Below, piece by piece: positions 41,510 to 44,013 of a stretch of 44,013 bases of DNA. The notes under the pieces were generated by a model. The model was not told the DNA's origin, searched no databases, and saw only the letters and a program-made list of their open reading frames with translations. Origin of the DNA: Pseudomonadota bacterium. Lineage in GTDB: Bacteria; Pseudomonadota; Gammaproteobacteria; JAKAQQ01. The stretch's first letter is position 1, and the number at the start of each line of letters is the position of its first letter. The position numbers and the translations under genes were made by a program. The stretch is from the NCBI GenBank assembly GCA_021785265.1, contig JAJYFY010000006.1:1-44013 (forward strand), written 5' to 3'.

Positions 41510-42278
41510 GAAACCGGAGACTGGATCATTGCGGACGATCGATCTCAACGCCGACCTCGGCGAGAGTTTCGGTGCGTGGCGGATGGGCGATGACGAGGCG
41601 GTACTGCCTTGGGTCAGTTCCGCGAATATTGCCACAGGTGCCCATGCGGGCGATCCACTGACGGCGGTGCGCACGTTGCGCTGGGTCAAAGCCCGGGGAG
41701 TGGCACCGGGAGCCCATCCCGGTTGGCCCGATCTCGCGGGGTTTGGCCGCCGTCCTCTGCTCTTTTCCCCAGACGAGACTTACGCGATCGTGCTCCACCA
41801 GCTGGGCGCACTTCAGGCACTGGCTCATGGCGAGGGACTCGCTCTCCATCATGTGAAACTGCATGGGGCTCTCTATCACCAGGCTGCCGGTGACGGGGTC
41901 TATGCCGAGCCTGTGGTGGAAGCCATCGCAGCGATTGATCCTGCCCTTTTCATCTATTGCCCTGACCCGAGCATCCTGTCGGATCAGGTGCGACGGCGGG
42001 GTTTGCGAGTCGTTGCCGAGGGGTTTGCCGATCGCCGCTATCGGCCCGATGGCCGGTTAGTCCCGCGAACCGAACCCGATGCGCTCATCCGGGATCCGGA
42101 CGAGGCCGGCCGCCAAGCCGTGGCGCTGGCCTTGCATCAAGCAGGAGATGCCCGCGCGGTGGCGACGATCGGACTTCATGGAGATGGTATCGAAGCTCCC
42201 CGCCTCGCCCGGCGCGTCTTTGAGGCACTGAATGGTGCGGGGGTCGTGATCGCCCCGCCGGACGCGGCCAGGGTGTGA
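41502..42278 (+). CDS. pxpA: 5-oxoprolinase subunit PxpA
   Basis: A 258-residue LamB/YcsF family protein with the family start TIDLNADLGESFGAW, then SSANIATGAHAGDP, GAHPGWPDLAGFGRR, HHVKLHGALYHQAA and AEGFADRRYRPDGRLVPR. A GGAGCGG lies upstream of the ATG at 41502. The subunit hydrolyses the activated ring in the 5-oxoprolinase complex. The order pxpB-pxpC-pxpA with overlaps on both sides is standard. A transporter gene follows with a 4-bp overlap. Confidence 0.93.
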   Translation: MREKPETGSLRTIDLNADLGESFGAWRMGDDEAVLPWVSSANIATGAHAGDPLTAVRTLRWVKARGVAPGAHPGWPDLAGFGRRPLLFSPDETYAIVLHQLGALQALAHGEGLALHHVKLHGALYHQAAGDGVYAEPVVEAIAAIDPALFIYCPDPSILSDQVRRRGLRVVAEGFADRRYRPDGRLVPRTEPDALIRDPDEAGRQAVALALHQAGDARAVATIGLHGDGIEAPRLARRVFEALNGAGVVIAPPDAARV

Positions 42279-43150
42279 GGCTCAAGCCGCTTATCGACCG
42301 GGCGCCGGCGGCCTGGCTCCTCGCCATGACCGTGATCTGGGGCTATACCTTCGTCGTGGTGCAGGACGCGGTAGCGCGTATCGGAGTAGTCGAATTCCTG
42401 GTGTTGCGCTTTGCGGTCGCGGCCTTGGCGCTCGCCCCCTGGGCGTTCCGCGAAACCCGGATCCACGAATGGCGTGTCGGCCTGGGCCTGGGTGGCACAC
42501 TGGCTCTGGGTTATCTGTTCCAGACCTGGGGGCTCGAGCGCATCACGGTCACCGAGAGTGGGTTCCTGACCGGACTGTTTGTGGTTTTTGCACCGATTTG
42601 GGCGGCGGTTCTCTACCGGGTACGCTTGGGTCGCCGAAATGTCATGGCCATCGTGCTCAGCATGGCCGGGCTGGGATTTCTTCTGGGGGGGTGGAATTTC
42701 CACCTCACGGCAGGCAGCCTCCTCACGATCGCCGGTGCCTTCTGTTTCGGATTGCAGATCGCGCTCCTTTCGCGCCTGGGACCAAGTTGCCGCACCGGTG
42801 CGCTCACCTTTTCCCAGATGGCGGCCATGACCTTCTGGCTCAGCCTGCTTCTCCCGTCCGGATCGCGTTGGCAGGACCCCCTCAGCGGGATGCTGGTTCT
42901 GTCCCTGCTCGTGACGGGTGTTGTGGCTTCGGCCTTTGCATTCTATGTACAAACCCGGGTCCAGCAACGCTTGTCGGCCGCGCGCACGGCCGTCATCCTC
43001 GTGACCGAACCGTTCTTCGCCGCACTCTTCGGCCACTGGCTAAACCATGACCCGTTGACCGGACCCGCAGTGATTGGAGCGGCCCTGCTTCTCCTCGCCA
43101 TGTTGGTCTCAGAGTTGGGTTTGGGCCCGTTTGGGCGCGCCCGGAAATGA
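42275..43150 (+). CDS. EamA/DMT family transporter
   Basis: A 291-residue inner membrane protein with ten hydrophobic helices in two EamA halves (first from LLAMTVIWGYTFVVVQDAV, second from GSLLTIAGAFCFGLQIALL). LGYLFQTWGLERITVTESGFLTGLFVVFAP and TRVQQRLSAARTAVILVTEPFFAALFG are standard for the family. Such carriers export or import amino acids and other metabolites. Its GTG start lies in the pxpA stop (GTGA), which suggests a link to 5-oxoproline or glutamate metabolism, though this is only inferred. Confidence 0.9.
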   Translation: MRLKPLIDRAPAAWLLAMTVIWGYTFVVVQDAVARIGVVEFLVLRFAVAALALAPWAFRETRIHEWRVGLGLGGTLALGYLFQTWGLERITVTESGFLTGLFVVFAPIWAAVLYRVRLGRRNVMAIVLSMAGLGFLLGGWNFHLTAGSLLTIAGAFCFGLQIALLSRLGPSCRTGALTFSQMAAMTFWLSLLLPSGSRWQDPLSGMLVLSLLVTGVVASAFAFYVQTRVQQRLSAARTAVILVTEPFFAALFGHWLNHDPLTGPAVIGAALLLLAMLVSELGLGPFGRARK

Positions 43151-43518
43151 CTGTTCCACAGCCGGCGTGAGTAGATGCGATCCGTAGCAGTGGATCAGGT
43201 TGAGAAGCTTCACCCGGTTTCCGAGTGGCCACGCATCGTGTTGTCGATGCGGTGTGCGGCTCCATGAGACAGGCCAGTCGCGTGTGATCGGGTTTTTTAC
43301 GATGCCTGGGTTGTGTCGTACGGATCCGCCATCGAAAGCACGGCAATCCGATACGATCATCAGCACCCCAAGACGACCGCAAACAAAATGCTACCGTGCG
43401 GTGGAGGGATATGGCCTGTTCTTCTGAATATCTATTAAGTAGTTGTTTTTAAACGGAAAATATAGATCCCATCCCGCATTCGGCCGGTTGGGGTAGAAAA
43501 AGATCATCCGCATGCTTC
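43151..43518. other. Long gene-free stretch before the tRNA-tuf operon
   Basis: About 370 bp with no recognisable gene. An inverted repeat GCATCG/CGATGC (43233-43250) is present but has no U-tract next to it. GGTTTTTTAC occurs at about 43288-43297. Bases 43425-43475 are AT-rich compared with the rest and could act as an upstream element for the tRNA promoter. Confidence 0.4.
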
Positions 43519-43548
43519 TTGACGAAGAAACGCATTTTGAGAGACAAT
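43519..43548 (+). promoter_or_regulatory. Predicted promoter of the tRNA-tuf operon
   Basis: TTGACG (43519-43524), an 18-bp spacer and GACAAT (43543-43548) lie 23 bp upstream of tRNA-Tyr. A strong promoter with AT-rich upstream DNA is expected for a tRNA-tuf operon. Confidence 0.5.
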
Positions 43549-43571
43549 ATCAGGCTTTCGCAGCCGAAGCC

Positions 43572-43657
43572 GGAGGGGTACCCAAGCGGCCAACGGGGGC
43601 AGACTGTAAATCTGCTGGCTTATGCCTTCGTAGGTTCGAATCCTACCCCCTCCACCA
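43572..43657 (+). tRNA. tRNA-Tyr (anticodon GTA)
   Basis: The acceptor GGAGGGG (43572-43578) pairs with CCCCTCC (43647-43653), followed by A and an encoded CCA. The anticodon loop CTGTAAA gives GTA. A long variable arm makes it class II at 86 nt with CCA. It is the first of a tRNA-Tyr, -Gly, -Thr, tuf cluster like the E. coli tyrU-glyT-thrT-tufB locus. Confidence 0.96.
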
Positions 43658-43676
43658 GATCCGTGGAAGGGGGGAG

Positions 43677-43750
<74 letters not shown>

Positions 43751-43768
43751 GCTTGCGCAGATGGGCGA

Positions 43769-43844
<76 letters not shown>

Positions 43845-43912
43845 GGTTCCGGCCGGGTGCCAACGATCCTCCCGGTGGCCTGACCACTGGGTTCACGATC
43901 AACGAGAGGTAG

Positions 43913-44013
<101 letters not shown>

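Overview
The window is a GC-rich chromosomal segment of a respiratory, Gram-negative proteobacterium. Several features point to Gammaproteobacteria: the tRNA-Tyr/Gly/Thr-tuf cluster at the right end, an LytS/AlgZ-LytTR/AlgR pair joined to hemC-hemD-hemX-hemY, mpl, biosynthetic speA, and ubiA with ubiK. Multiple c-type cytochromes, a fused monoheme-cytochrome/outer-membrane barrel protein, a DsrE-type sulfur-relay protein and a wrecked bo3-type oxidase gene suggest a lineage related to chemolithotrophic or acidophilic sulfur/iron oxidisers (for example Acidiferrobacter-like). That placement is inference, because no rRNA is present.

Left part (1-7538, minus then plus strand). A partial Fic gene at the edge is preceded by repeats. 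Next comes a tight minus-strand cluster: a DUF1499 membrane protein, a TVP38 membrane protein, two TIGR04283/TIGR04282 glycosyltransferase-like proteins and a sterol-desaturase-type hydroxylase. After it lie a CNNM/CBS transporter-like protein and rubredoxin, divergent from thiD-thiE.

7539-16491. A small accessory insert carries a TumE-TumA toxin-antitoxin module and an IS1634-type transposase tail. It is followed by an ABC-2 transporter, hemL, a DedA/degenerate PAP2/LssY fusion, a CtaG-like oxidase assembly factor and mpl.

16497-20482 is a graveyard of horizontal DNA between mpl and tRNA-Arg(CCG). It holds a tyrosine-integrase tail, a frameshifted cyoA remnant, IS630 and IS3 transposase pseudogenes and a serine-recombinase tail broken by a stop codon. 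In the middle sits a seemingly intact two-gene unit, a tiny Cys-rich membrane protein plus DsrE. Right of it come a plug-only TonB-receptor-like protein, tRNA-Ser(CGA), ubiA and a TIGR03032 protein.

24301-30596 is rich in redox and nitrogen genes: the Cyc2-like cytochrome-porin, a diheme cytochrome c with an FNR/CRP-type palindrome upstream, ACT-malic enzyme, a membrane-anchored cytochrome c, ubiK, PII, a DUF4124 protein and speE.

30631-43150 runs on the plus strand with frequent 4-bp overlaps: speA, a beta-hydroxyacid dehydrogenase, a sensor kinase and regulator, hemC-D-X-Y, a small membrane protein, pxpB-C-A (5-oxoprolinase) and an EamA transporter. The window ends with three tRNA genes and the start of tuf. 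No CRISPR array or rRNA was seen.
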